The notes: a model not told the origin generated them from the letters alone. 33,872 nucleotides of DNA from an uncultured Rikenellaceae bacterium (GCA_904501625.1 CAJGBR010000013.1:1-33872), one strand, 5' to 3'; shown: positions 8,353-16,462, numbered from the stretch's first letter. Numbers and translations: made by a program.

Positions 8353-8371
8353 GCAAAATTAATAATTTTGC
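8353..8371. promoter_or_regulatory. Palindrome of two overlapping divergent -7 boxes
   Basis: GCAAAATTAATAATTTTGC is a perfect 19-bp inverted repeat around a central base. Its right half contains TAATTTTG (8363-8370), a -7 box aimed at the DUF2027-Smr gene. Its left half is the same box (8354-8361) on the minus strand aimed at queA. The distances to the start codons (24 and 21 bases) suit short leaders. No good -33 element was found for either. Confidence 0.65.
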
Positions 8372-8393
8372 ACTACAAAAACATTGGTATAAG

Positions 8394-9605
8394 ATGATAA
8401 AAATCGGAGATAGAGTTAAATTTCTAAGTGAAGCTCTCAGTGGAACCGTAAAATCTATCGAGGGAACTACGGCTATTGTATTGACAGAAGATGATTTTGA
8501 AATACCCACATTGCTGTCAGACCTGATTGTTGTGGACAAAAATGAGGAACAACGTGTAAAAGAACGCATTGGTTACGATCAACGAGGTCCTGGTGGCGGA
8601 GTGAAAAGCAATCGTTCAGCAGAACCAAAACCAAGTAGCGTCAAACGTGAAATTCCGCATTATGGAAGAGTAACCATCGAACCCGAATTCGATGATGATG
8701 AGATTGACAATCAAGAGGTTCAGCCAATAGATATGTCTGACATCAGACGTCAGATTGTCAACACCCGAATTGCAGAACAGGAGATTACTCCAAAAGTTGT
8801 GGCAGAGTCTTCTCCACTGGAACAGAGTGATTACAAACTGAGATTGGTCTTTGAACCTGTCGGCGAGCAGGCCATAACCGATGCTGATATGGTATTGTGG
8901 ATTGAGAATGAGAGCAGTTATCGAGTTCTCTACACATTTGCATCGGAACAATCTGAGAATCGTGCGATGAAGATGATTTCAAACGGAGAGATTGAACCTC
9001 AGGATCGTGTTAGAGTTATGCGGATTGATCGAGCCGATCTTGCTACGCCGATAAAGTTGCATCTCAATGCCTTATTGTTCAAGGAGTCGGTGTACATTCC
9101 TCACGAACCTGTATCATTCAGCTATCAGACTCAACCGATGAAGTTTGTTCGTGAGGGTTGTTTTTCGTCAAGTGCGGGGTATTCGCTTCCTGTATTCAAG
9201 GTTAATGCTGCAAGTGACAAAAGTGATCCGATGAACGACCACCTTGATCCGGTAGAGATTATTCGTGCGTTAAAACAGAAGGGTGATGTAAAACCAACTC
9301 AGAGGCAGAAAAAACAGCAACAACCTGAAGTGGTCGATTTACACGCAGAAGAAATTTTTTCTTCATTGGAGGGTTTGACTCCCGGTGAGATTCTTCAAGG
9401 ACAGATTGGACGATTTGAATTATCACTTGATTTGGCACTGAAGAGTGGTCGAGGCGGAAAGATGGTATTCATTCACGGTGTCGGCAGTGGAAAACTGAAA
9501 TATGAGATAAAGAAGATTCTGACTACAAAATATAAGCGATTGAGATTCCAAGACGCATCATTTGCTGAGTATGGCTATGGTGCGATAATGATATTTTTGA
9601 AGTAG
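8394..9605 (+). CDS. DUF2027 and Smr domain protein
   Basis: A 403-residue protein with the Bacteroidota-specific arrangement of a DUF2027 N-terminus and a C-terminal Smr (small MutS-related) domain. Residues 1-48 are a small beta barrel-like segment (KIGDRVKFLSEALSGTVKSI). A charged linker (about 50-140) leads to a beta-rich middle domain (about 145-270). The Smr domain, from about 312, has the DLH motif (315-317) and HGVGSGKL (361-368), the counterpart of the HGxG motif of Smr nucleases. Smr domains of MutS2 relatives nick DNA or cleave RNA. This protein lacks the MutS ATPase, and its specific role is unknown. It is transcribed from the palindromic promoter shared with queA and ends at a bidirectional terminator. 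Confidence 0.88.
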   Translation: MIKIGDRVKFLSEALSGTVKSIEGTTAIVLTEDDFEIPTLLSDLIVVDKNEEQRVKERIGYDQRGPGGGVKSNRSAEPKPSSVKREIPHYGRVTIEPEFDDDEIDNQEVQPIDMSDIRRQIVNTRIAEQEITPKVVAESSPLEQSDYKLRLVFEPVGEQAITDADMVLWIENESSYRVLYTFASEQSENRAMKMISNGEIEPQDRVRVMRIDRADLATPIKLHLNALLFKESVYIPHEPVSFSYQTQPMKFVREGCFSSSAGYSLPVFKVNAASDKSDPMNDHLDPVEIIRALKQKGDVKPTQRQKKQQQPEVVDLHAEEIFSSLEGLTPGEILQGQIGRFELSLDLALKSGRGGKMVFIHGVGSGKLKYEIKKILTTKYKRLRFQDASFAEYGYGAIMIFLK

Positions 9606-9625
9606 TAAGAGTTGTAGAGATAAAA

Positions 9626-9655
9626 AAAGAGAGTGTCCAATCGAACACTCTCTTT
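9626..9655. terminator. Bidirectional terminator, Smr gene / tRNA-Pro pair
   Basis: AAAGAGAGTGT (9626-9636) pairs with ACACTCTCTTT (9645-9655), an 11-bp perfect stem with an 8-base loop. It is flanked by A-rich sequence on the left and TTATTTT on the right. It sits 20 bases after the Smr gene stop and 6 bases beyond the 3' end of the tRNA-Pro(TGG) gene, serving transcripts from both sides. Confidence 0.88.
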
Positions 9656-9661
9656 ATTTTG

Positions 9662-9736
9662 TCGGGGTGAAAGGATTCGAACCTTCGACCCCCTGCTCCC
9701 AAAGCAGGTGCGCTAACCGGACTGCGCTACGCCCCG
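9662..9736 (-). tRNA. tRNA-Pro (anticodon TGG)
   Basis: Read on the minus strand, the gene begins CGGGGCG and ends CACCCCG plus discriminator A; CCA is not encoded. The anticodon stem CCTGC/GCAGG encloses TTTGGGA, giving anticodon TGG. The D-arm (GCGC...GCGC) and T-loop TTCGAAT are normal. The acceptor stem has one mispair, C6 against A67; the neighbouring tRNA-Pro(CGG) has T6-A67 there. It is the second gene of a two-tRNA transcript and is followed by a terminator. Confidence 0.95.
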
Positions 9737-9774
9737 AGTATGTTTGAAAAATCAAGCTTTATCTTATTTATCTG

Positions 9775-9849
9775 TCGGGGTGGCGGGATTCGAACCCACG
9801 ACCTCCTGCACCCGAAGCAGGCGCGCTAACCGGACTGCGCTACACCCCG
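9775..9849 (-). tRNA. tRNA-Pro (anticodon CGG)
   Basis: On the minus strand the acceptor arms CGGGGTG and CACCCCG pair fully, with discriminator A and no encoded CCA. The anticodon stem CCTGC/GCAGG encloses TTCGGGT, giving anticodon CGG. The D-arm is identical to that of the tRNA-Pro(TGG) 38 bases downstream, consistent with an old tandem duplication. A strong promoter lies just upstream. Confidence 0.95.
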
Positions 9850-9880
9850 ATTCGAGAAACTTGACTCCTCAAAATCGGGG

Positions 9881-9912
9881 CAAAGATATACCTTATTTTT
9901 TATTAATGCAAA
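9881..9912 (-). promoter_or_regulatory. Promoter of the tRNA-Pro pair
   Basis: On the minus strand, TTTG (9912-9909) and TATCTTTG (9888-9881) are separated by 20 bases, an exact fit to the Bacteroidota consensus. The -7 box lies 31 bases before the mature 5' end of tRNA-Pro(CGG). Confidence 0.85.
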
Positions 9913-9949
9913 TTTTCAAGCTATTTTTTTAGCAGATTGATAAACTATG

Positions 9950-10381
9950 TTATATCTTTTTCAATGCAGCAATCATTTTGTTATCTTGATTGAACAACAT
10001 AAGTATGTCGCCATCGATTTTAAACGTACGCACCATTGGCATCATTTCCAGGAATTCGGTTTCGCGAGCCATATCCGGACACATTGCTTTAGTTGCGCCA
10101 TCGGGTGAGATTGTGATTTCGCCGTTATTTGGAGTGGTGTATCTGCCGAAATAACTATTGCAATCACCTCTACCATTTATCTCTCCATCTTTAGAGAATA
10201 TCATTGTAAACTTTTTTATATCGTTCTGATTTGGAACTACTTTGCCATTAAGCTCGATCAATTTCCAAGATACGGCATTGAGATCAAGCGGTGCTGAACT
10301 GCGGCGTCCACATTTACAACAAGAGTCAAACATCACAATACAACAAATTAAGCAGATAAAATAAAAGAATGTTTTTTTCAT
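9950..10381 (-). CDS. META domain (HslJ-like) lipoprotein
   Basis: A 143-residue exported protein. A hydrophobic signal segment ends at the cysteine pair Cys21-Cys22 in a lipobox-like context (MFDSCC). The rest is one META domain, a small beta-rich fold found in HslJ-like proteins: it opens with SWKLIELNG (38-46) and contains the hallmark GRGDCNSYFGRY (70-81), a variant of the family's N-x-x-G/GCN-x-Y-G core. META proteins are associated with stress and antibiotic tolerance in some bacteria, but their biochemical role is unknown. The start lies 9 bases after the nitroreductase stop, making it the last gene of the aroB-to-META run. No clear terminator was found between it and the tRNA-Pro promoter. 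Confidence 0.82.
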   Translation of the reverse strand: MKKTFFYFICLICCIVMFDSCCKCGRRSSAPLDLNAVSWKLIELNGKVVPNQNDIKKFTMIFSKDGEINGRGDCNSYFGRYTTPNNGEITISPDGATKAMCPDMARETEFLEMMPMVRTFKIDGDILMLFNQDNKMIAALKKI

Positions 10382-10390
10382 TGTTATGTA

Positions 10391-11026
10391 TTATTTTAAA
10401 ATTAGGTCATCAATTTTAAGTTTCGGAACATAGTGAATTCCATCTTTACGATAATATGCGTGGCTATCTTCAGGATTAATATCAACGAGTTGAATATTTT
10501 CAATACCTTTCCCAATTGCCAGAATCATCAGCGGTTCGAGTTTAAGATCAAACTCTTCGATAATTTTTTTCTTGTTGAACGCAGCGATGCATATTCCATT
10601 GAGTCCGATTTCAGCGGCTTGAAGCAACATACTCTGAACCGAGATACCTAAGTCAACATTCACATATTTACTATCTTCAACCGTTGAACAGATGATGATA
10701 AACGCATTGGGTTCGGTACCGGGTAGCGGCAGGTGCAATTCGGGCAGGGCTCCGCCTAAAGCAATATGTGGCAGAACTTTATGTGCTTCGGTTTGATTAA
10801 CAGGTCTGAATCTCAGAACTTGTTGATTGCGGGCAGAGGGCGTTTTTGTATTGACATCAATAATACGACGAAGTTGATCGTCTCTCACGATAAAATTTAC
10901 GTCATACCCACGATGACTTCTATTACGTTCGAGCAGTTTACTCAGAGTGATATGTGGACGACTTTTAGGAGCATTGGCTTGTGCCATATATTCCTCCATT
11001 TTGCGTCCGAGGTAGTTGTCTGCCAT
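10391..11026 (-). CDS. Nitroreductase family protein
   Basis: A 211-residue flavoprotein of the nitroreductase fold. FMN contacts are expected from RNRSHRGYD (34-42, with the R-S-x-R pattern) and TPSARNQQ (62-69). A glycine-rich LGISVQSMLLQAAEIGLNGICIAAF segment contains the second FMN-binding helix. Such enzymes use NAD(P)H to reduce nitro compounds, quinones or related substrates; the physiological substrate is not evident. I chose the ATG at 11026 because it gives a 4-base gap after rsmG and begins the conserved protein. The longer frame to 11080 would run into rsmG. It is co-transcribed with rsmG upstream and the META gene downstream. Confidence 0.85.
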   Translation of the reverse strand: MADNYLGRKMEEYMAQANAPKSRPHITLSKLLERNRSHRGYDVNFIVRDDQLRRIIDVNTKTPSARNQQVLRFRPVNQTEAHKVLPHIALGGALPELHLPLPGTEPNAFIIICSTVEDSKYVNVDLGISVQSMLLQAAEIGLNGICIAAFNKKKIIEEFDLKLEPLMILAIGKGIENIQLVDINPEDSHAYYRKDGIHYVPKLKIDDLILK

Positions 11027-11030
11027 AATT

Positions 11031-11651
11031 TTATTTTTTAATATATACGACTTTTTTCGTTTCAAAGAATTCGTCATCAAACCACTGACTGATATCCCAT
11101 ATTGAGCATTTGCGACCTACTCCGGCGAGTTCTTCAGCTAGATCGCCACCTTTGAGATAGAGTATTCCGTTTGCCAGCGAGCCTTTATCATTTCCGGACA
11201 CGAGTTTATTCCACACCAACTTTACAAACTGAGGCATTGCTGTCACGGCACGACTGACTATAAAATCAAATTTCTGGTCAACATTTTCGATGCGGTCATT
11301 AACAGGAGTCAGATTGTTGAGTTCCAAAGCCTTAGCTACTTCGGTTACGACTTTGATTTTTTTCCCTATTGAGTCTACGGCTGTAAAGTGGCACTCTGGA
11401 AACAGAATTGCCAACGGAACACTTGGGAAGCCTCCTCCACAACCGACATCGGCAATTCGGGCTCCTGGAGCAAATTCACATACTTGGGCTATCGCCAATG
11501 AGTGCAGTACGTGTCTGATCATCAACGAGTCAATATCTTTGCGAGAGATTACATTGATTTTTTCGTTCCAGTAACCATACAATTCGGTCAAACGCGAAAA
11601 ACGTTCACGTTGTACAAAATCGAGTGTAAAATATGTTTCTAAAACTTTCAT
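11031..11651 (-). CDS. rsmG: 16S rRNA (guanine-527 N7)-methyltransferase
   Basis: A 206-residue SAM-dependent methyltransferase that modifies G527 of 16S rRNA, in the 530 loop near the decoding centre. Family signatures are NVISR (33-37), RHVLHSL (46-52) and the SAM-binding glycine loop ADVGCGGGFPS (67-77), followed by an acidic strand end (FTAVDSIGKKI) and VSRAVTAMP. Length matches RsmG/GidB. The ATG overlaps the stop of the sigma-factor gene by one base (TAATG), so translation is probably coupled. In this lineage it is not beside mnmG, unlike in many other bacteria. Confidence 0.95.
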   Translation of the reverse strand: MKVLETYFTLDFVQRERFSRLTELYGYWNEKINVISRKDIDSLMIRHVLHSLAIAQVCEFAPGARIADVGCGGGFPSVPLAILFPECHFTAVDSIGKKIKVVTEVAKALELNNLTPVNDRIENVDQKFDFIVSRAVTAMPQFVKLVWNKLVSGNDKGSLANGILYLKGGDLAEELAGVGRKCSIWDISQWFDDEFFETKKVVYIKK

Positions 11652-12238
11652 TAAAATAATTGTCCGTTTTCACTTGAAATTTTACTGATAAGAATCTTTC
11701 TGGCTCTGTGTATCAGAGTTTTGACAGTTCCTATCGGAATATCTAATTTTTCGGCAATCTCTTCATACGAGTGTTCGTTGAAGAATCTCAGTATTATAAC
11801 CTCTCGATAGCGAGGATTCATATTATCTAAAATTTGGTTTAGTTCACGACTATGCTGCGAGATAATCATACGCTCCTCGGGAGTAGGTTGCTGACTCGCA
11901 GGTTGACACGACAATGAACCCTCAGGAGAATCAATTGAGACGATACTTTCCCGTTTTTTGCGTGTGTAGTCAATAAACGTGTTGCGGGCGATGGTAAATA
12001 TCCACTGACTGAAGGTATATTCGGGATTATAACGTTCAAGATTCAGATAGACTTTGATAAAGGTATTCTGCAACATATCGTTGGAGTCAGGATCATTGCC
12101 ACCCGTCTTTTGCAGATACATCTGTCGGATTGAATCCTGATAGCGTCCAAATAGTTCATCGAAAGCACGACGATCTCCTTGTCGAGCCAATGCGACTAAA
12201 TTTCCATCACTTTGAGTATTCAGATTATCTATATCCAT
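11651..12238 (-). CDS. ECF-type RNA polymerase sigma factor
   Basis: A 195-residue sigma-70 family protein with only regions 2 and 4. Region 2 runs from about 22 to 95 and includes DMLQNTFIKVYLNLERYNPE and SQWIFTIARNTFIDYTRKKR, the promoter-melting and -10 recognition part. Region 4 (about 138-190) has RFFNEHSYEEIAEKLDIPIG and TVKTLIHRARKIL, the helix-turn-helix that reads the -35 element. The linker (about 98-135) is longer than in minimal ECF factors. No anti-sigma gene lies beside it. The start lies 10 bases inside the end of the glycosyltransferase gene and the stop touches rsmG, so it is embedded in an operon rather than in a stress-response unit. Its regulon is unknown. Confidence 0.9.
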   Translation of the reverse strand: MDIDNLNTQSDGNLVALARQGDRRAFDELFGRYQDSIRQMYLQKTGGNDPDSNDMLQNTFIKVYLNLERYNPEYTFSQWIFTIARNTFIDYTRKKRESIVSIDSPEGSLSCQPASQQPTPEERMIISQHSRELNQILDNMNPRYREVIILRFFNEHSYEEIAEKLDIPIGTVKTLIHRARKILISKISSENGQLF

Positions 12239-13362
12239 AATTGACTACTCGGTTTAATGCGACGACCTATTGCAAGTGCCATTTCTGACAGCGGCGAGAT
12301 AAAATCATATATCGGATAGAACCACAAGATTTTTCGTTCACCAACCCGTTTCGCAAATTTGCCTGTCACAATCAGTAGACAAATCATTCGGATTATTGGC
12401 AACAATGTGACAATTGACAGCAGAATCCATTGTTTATCGATTATGGTTTTTGCTGCGAGAATTGCCCAACAGATAAACAACAGACTTCGGGTTAAAAACT
12501 CTGCAGCCTGTTCAACCTTCACACGACTCGGATAGTAGCGAAAACTATAACTATTCAAAGTTCGTTCCTTACGCCACTGACTCATAGAAGTCTTGTCTTG
12601 TCGGATTGTGGCAGCAGGGTGTAATATGACTGCCACATTATTTTTGGTTGCCACTTTTTGTATAAAGAGGTCATCGACTCCATATTTAAGTCTGAGGTGT
12701 GTGAATCCGTTACTCTCGAAATATGTATCTTTCGTGTAGCCGATATTCTGAACTGAACCGCGATATGTTCGGTTTGCCACTGCAGCTATGAGCCATCGCA
12801 TAGAGACTCCGAGTTGTGAGCAACGCATATAGATATTCCCTTTGACACCACAATAGCCGAGTGTTATAGATTTACCCGAAAAACCTTTGGCCATCAATTT
12901 AATCCACTGGTCTGACACCGGATACGAATCAGCAGTCGTAAATAACATCAGTTCATACTGTGCAGCCTTCATACCTACGGTCAGTGCGAGTTTATTTGAG
13001 TGTGTATTGCTAAACCGCTTTATAAGAGACACCTTAAGTTTATCATTATTTGAAGCAAGACGATTCAATTCGTCGATAAAATCTTCGGAGCAATCATTCG
13101 CAACCACAATAATCTCGAAATTAGGGTAATCCTGTGACAAAAAAATTGGCAATCTTTTTTCCACAAATTCCCAGTTATCTCCCGTAGTGATAATGATTGA
13201 GATTGGAGGTTGTTCGTCGCTGAAGGTCGTACGTCTTGAGAGTCGATATCTGACAACGCTGAACCCCATTAATACATAGAACATTTGTATCAAGAATGCC
13301 ACGATACAGATGCCTGCTACAATTTTGAACTCAATGGGTATTTGGGTGTAGTATTCTAACAC
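12229..13362 (-). CDS. Membrane-bound family 2 glycosyltransferase
   Basis: A 377-residue protein with one N-terminal transmembrane segment (about 13-34), a cytosolic GT-A domain, and two or three hydrophobic segments from about 290 on. The GT2 features are PISIIITTGDN (the first beta strand of the nucleotide-sugar fold), VVANDCSED with Asp90, TTADSYPVSDQW with Asp145 in the position of the metal-binding DxD, and GVDDLFIQKVA followed by SQWRKER. The last two resemble the catalytic Asp and the QxxRW-like motif of processive synthases. Sugar donor and product are unknown; a cell-envelope polysaccharide is plausible. The only suitable start is GTG at 13362, five bases after the aroB stop. The end overlaps the sigma-factor gene by 10 bases. 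Confidence 0.82.
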   Translation of the reverse strand: MLEYYTQIPIEFKIVAGICIVAFLIQMFYVLMGFSVVRYRLSRRTTFSDEQPPISIIITTGDNWEFVEKRLPIFLSQDYPNFEIIVVANDCSEDFIDELNRLASNNDKLKVSLIKRFSNTHSNKLALTVGMKAAQYELMLFTTADSYPVSDQWIKLMAKGFSGKSITLGYCGVKGNIYMRCSQLGVSMRWLIAAVANRTYRGSVQNIGYTKDTYFESNGFTHLRLKYGVDDLFIQKVATKNNVAVILHPAATIRQDKTSMSQWRKERTLNSYSFRYYPSRVKVEQAAEFLTRSLLFICWAILAAKTIIDKQWILLSIVTLLPIIRMICLLIVTGKFAKRVGERKILWFYPIYDFISPLSEMALAIGRRIKPSSQLWI

Positions 13363-13367
13363 GATAA

Positions 13368-14402
13368 TTAATCTATTTTCATTAATTGTTTAAGTTTGCC
13401 GAACGACACCTTTTCGATTGTGCAGTGTCCGATTGTTTGCGGCAAAATCAAATCTATTGTCTGATTTGAGTGTTTTTTATCTGTGTGCATTGCCTCGAAA
13501 ATCGCCTGTTTAGAAATATTAGAATCTGTTGGCAATCCAAGTATTGATATTGTTCGGCAAATTTCGTCACGTGTTTCGGGCGAGCAGATTCCTATGTCTG
13601 TGGCAATATCTGCAGCATAGCACATACCAATGGACACTGCCTCTCCGTGCAACACCTCTGACGAACACTTCTCGATTGCGTGTCCAAACGAGTGACCTAA
13701 ATTGAGCACCTTTCTGAGCCCACTCTCTTTTTCATCGGCTTGTACGATTTTTGTTTTTACGGCAATGGCACGAGAGATTATATCTTCAAGCAAATTGTTG
13801 TCCATTGAGCCATACTCCCATTGGCGACAGATGTTCATCAGTTTTTTATCTGCAATTATTGCCGATTTGATTATTTCTGCCATTCCCGATTTGAACTCTC
13901 TGTCAGGTAGTGTTCGCAGTATACTGCTGTCACAAATAACAAATTCGGGTTGACGAAATACACCTGCCATATTTTTGAATCCTTTGACATCGACACCGTT
14001 TTTCCCGCCAATTGCAGCATCGACTTGTGCGAGCAGTGTGGTTGCTACGAAGCCGAACTTGACACCACGCATAAAGATTGAGGCTGTAAATCCTGTAATG
14101 TCACAGACGACTCCTCCACCTACTCCGAGCAGAAAAGTCTGTCTGTCGGCACCTTTATCCAGCAGTTGAACAATAATCTCTTCAATCGTAGCCAGCGATT
14201 TTGATCTCTCGCCAGGTGTAATTACGATAGTTTCGTAGTTATTCGTCAACTGCGGATGCAATAGCTTAACATTCTGGTCTGTAATACAGATGACACGCTG
14301 TCCTGTCGGAATAAGTCGCAACACATCTCGGTTGCCATCTCCGATTATAATTTTCGACAACGTATTGTCAAAACTTGTTATGGTCGAATAATCACTCATC
14401 AA
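13368..14402 (-). CDS. aroB: 3-Dehydroquinate synthase
   Basis: A 344-residue cytosolic enzyme, second step of the shikimate pathway. It converts DAHP to 3-dehydroquinate using NAD+ and a divalent metal, usually Zn2+. The NAD-binding GGGVVCD (95-101) is followed by FVATTLLAQVDAAIGGKNGV, the substrate-binding core (usually DASIGGKTG; Ala and Asn replace Ser and Thr here). Metal ligands are expected in GMAEIIK (Glu), LGHSFGHA (His) and LHGEAV (His), all present. The start could be either of two adjacent ATGs (14402 or 14399). aroK, another gene of the same pathway, lies about 12 kb away on the other strand. The glycosyltransferase gene follows after 5 bases. Confidence 0.96.
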   Translation of the reverse strand: MMSDYSTITSFDNTLSKIIIGDGNRDVLRLIPTGQRVICITDQNVKLLHPQLTNNYETIVITPGERSKSLATIEEIIVQLLDKGADRQTFLLGVGGGVVCDITGFTASIFMRGVKFGFVATTLLAQVDAAIGGKNGVDVKGFKNMAGVFRQPEFVICDSSILRTLPDREFKSGMAEIIKSAIIADKKLMNICRQWEYGSMDNNLLEDIISRAIAVKTKIVQADEKESGLRKVLNLGHSFGHAIEKCSSEVLHGEAVSIGMCYAADIATDIGICSPETRDEICRTISILGLPTDSNISKQAIFEAMHTDKKHSNQTIDLILPQTIGHCTIEKVSFGKLKQLMKID

Positions 14403-14443
14403 ATTATGTTGACCAATTTACATACCAAACAGTATCTTATCTT

Positions 14444-14496
14444 TTACGAGTTCGGCGACAGATTTCTCTTTCGAAATAAATGTCGCCTACTCGTAA
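14444..14496. repeat. Long imperfect hairpin between yidC and aroB
   Basis: TTACGAGT (14444-14451) pairs with ACTCGTAA (14489-14496) and GGCGACA (14454-14460) with TGTCGCC (14481-14487). The two helices are separated by a small asymmetric internal loop (TC against T). The 20-base apical part can extend the helix with ATTTC/GAAAT. There is no T run on either side, so it is not a canonical terminator. It fills nearly half of the 116-base gap in the middle of the minus-strand run. It could be an RNA processing site, an attenuator or a dispersed palindromic repeat; only one copy is present in this window. Confidence 0.6.
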
Positions 14497-14518
14497 TATG
14501 AATTTTAGTCGTTAAAGA

Positions 14519-16441
14519 TTATTTGTTACGACGTTGAGGTTGGTTATTGCGTTTAGCCATCTCTTGTTGTTGACGCATTACCTCTTCGTAACGTTGTTGC
14601 CACGAACTTTTCTTTTTAGATTTTTTGGCTGTCTGAGCCTTTTTCATCTGTTCGTGCAATTTTTTGTCATCGATGATATATCTAAAACCGATAGTTTGAC
14701 CTACGGTAATGATGTTTGACAACAGATAGTAGTAACTCAAACCGCTGGAGTAGTTATTAAACCAGAAGATCATCATCAACGGCATCAAATAAAGCATCAT
14801 AAATTTCATACCTGCAATTTGAGATGCAGATGCTCCGTTTTGAGAGTAACTGATTTTAGATGAGATGAAAATTGAGATACCCATCAATAGTGCAAACAGG
14901 CTGACGTGGTCACCATAGAACGGAATCGAGAACGGAAGGTTCAAGATGCTATCGAATGACGAGAGGTCGTCTGCCCACAGGAATGGTTGTTGTCTGAGTT
15001 CTATTGATGCAGGGAAGAAGCGGAACATCGCAATCAAAATCGGGAACTGAATCAACAATGGCAAACAGCCGCCCATCGGACTGACTCCGGCCGAACGATA
15101 GAGTTCCATCGTAGCCTGTTGCTTTTTCATTGCATCTTCCTGTTTTGGATATTTCTCATTGATTTGGTCCAATTCTGGTTTCAGTACACGCATCTTGGCC
15201 ATTGACACGTAAGATTTGTATGTCAAAGGGAAGATACATATTTTGATAATAATGGTCATTATCAAAATAATAAGACCGAAATTAGAGATGAAACTTCCGA
15301 GCCAGTCGAACAATGGGATGACTACCCAACGGTTAATCCAACCGACAATCCAGCTACCCATCGGAATCAGTTTTTCGATACCGAGATCATACTCTTTCAT
15401 AATTGAGTATTTGTTGGGGCCGAAATAGAATTGAAAATCATACTGATTTTGAGTCGCATTAAACGGCACACTCAATTGTGCACTATAATCCTTGATATAA
15501 CCTGATTCGGGTTTGAATGTCTTAAACTCTACGACACCATTCTGGAAATTGTCTTTGGCAAGGAAAATTGATGAGAAGAACTGCTGTTTGAAAGCAACCC
15601 ACGTCATTGCAACATTCACCTGTTCTTCACGATCTTTATCTGACATTCCAAGAGATTCGAAAGATTCTTCGCCTGGATACATATAGGCCAATGTCGAGTA
15701 GTTGTTTTCGTTAGTGAAACCCTTTTCGTTCTGTGGAGCAGCACTTTGCCAATTGAACAACAAGTCTGTTTGTGTACGAGAGATTACGTTTTCCATATTA
15801 TTAAAACGGATAGCGTAGTCAATCATATAGTTATCTTTGGGAATTGTATAAAGGAATTCCACATAAGAGTCCGATGCTGCGTATAGACGGAATGTTACCT
15901 GTGTTCCATCTTCATTTTCGACGATGGTCGGAGCTGTTTCCGAAAGGTCTGTCTTGAAGAAGAAATCATCAGTATTAATTTGTCTTGAGGTAAACAGTGT
16001 TACACCAAACGACGAATTTTCAGGGAAGAAGAGTTTCAGTGGAGTCTTTTGGTATGTCTGATAATTTTTGAGCTCAACTGAAGCAATGCGACCACCTTTA
16101 TTTGAGAAGGTATAACGAGCCACATCGTTCTCTACGATATAGAATTTCTCCTCACCTTGTGTTGCAGCATAAAGCACCGAGCCCAGAGATTGTTCGAGAA
16201 CCTGTTCGGCAGTCATCGGATTGACTGCTTGTTCGGGTTCCTGAATTGTATCTCTTCTTTGAGCCAATTCTGCTTCACGCTTCAAATTTTCTGCATCAAT
16301 AGCTGCCTGTTTTACCTTTTGGATAGAGTCTTGTTTAGCCTTGGCTGCCATATAGTCAGCCTGCTTCTCAGAATTATACCACGTAAATCCAATAAATATT
16401 GCTCCTATCAACAGAAGCCCTAATAAGGTTTTTTTATCCAT
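14519..16441 (-). CDS. yidC: Membrane protein insertase YidC
   Basis: A 640-residue inner-membrane protein that inserts and folds membrane proteins, alone or with SecYEG. An N-terminal anchor helix (about 5-21) is followed by a large periplasmic beta domain (about 90-355), as in Gram-negative YidC. The conserved five-helix YidC/Oxa1 core runs from about 360 to 590: PLTYKSYVSMAKMRVLKPEL, then AGVSPMGGCLPLLIQFPILIAMFRFF, then a final LSNIITVGQT. The tail (about 595-640) is rich in Lys, Arg and Gln and can contact the ribosome. The start lies 21 bases after pyrG; the gene is not next to rpmH/rnpA as it is in many bacteria. Confidence 0.97.
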   Translation of the reverse strand: MDKKTLLGLLLIGAIFIGFTWYNSEKQADYMAAKAKQDSIQKVKQAAIDAENLKREAELAQRRDTIQEPEQAVNPMTAEQVLEQSLGSVLYAATQGEEKFYIVENDVARYTFSNKGGRIASVELKNYQTYQKTPLKLFFPENSSFGVTLFTSRQINTDDFFFKTDLSETAPTIVENEDGTQVTFRLYAASDSYVEFLYTIPKDNYMIDYAIRFNNMENVISRTQTDLLFNWQSAAPQNEKGFTNENNYSTLAYMYPGEESFESLGMSDKDREEQVNVAMTWVAFKQQFFSSIFLAKDNFQNGVVEFKTFKPESGYIKDYSAQLSVPFNATQNQYDFQFYFGPNKYSIMKEYDLGIEKLIPMGSWIVGWINRWVVIPLFDWLGSFISNFGLIILIMTIIIKICIFPLTYKSYVSMAKMRVLKPELDQINEKYPKQEDAMKKQQATMELYRSAGVSPMGGCLPLLIQFPILIAMFRFFPASIELRQQPFLWADDLSSFDSILNLPFSIPFYGDHVSLFALLMGISIFISSKISYSQNGASASQIAGMKFMMLYLMPLMMIFWFNNYSSGLSYYYLLSNIITVGQTIGFRYIIDDKKLHEQMKKAQTAKKSKKKSSWQQRYEEVMRQQQEMAKRNNQPQRRNK

Positions 16442-16462
16442 TTATTATTTAAAATCAGATAG

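Noticed and set aside
9744..9932. Plus-strand open frame of 62 codons containing GVAGFEPTTSCTRSRRANR
   Set aside because: It is the antisense translation of the tRNA-Pro(CGG) gene, a well-known source of false protein calls.
9913..9949. Terminator after the META gene (GCTA, T run, TAGC)
   Set aside because: The stem is only four pairs; too weak to call.
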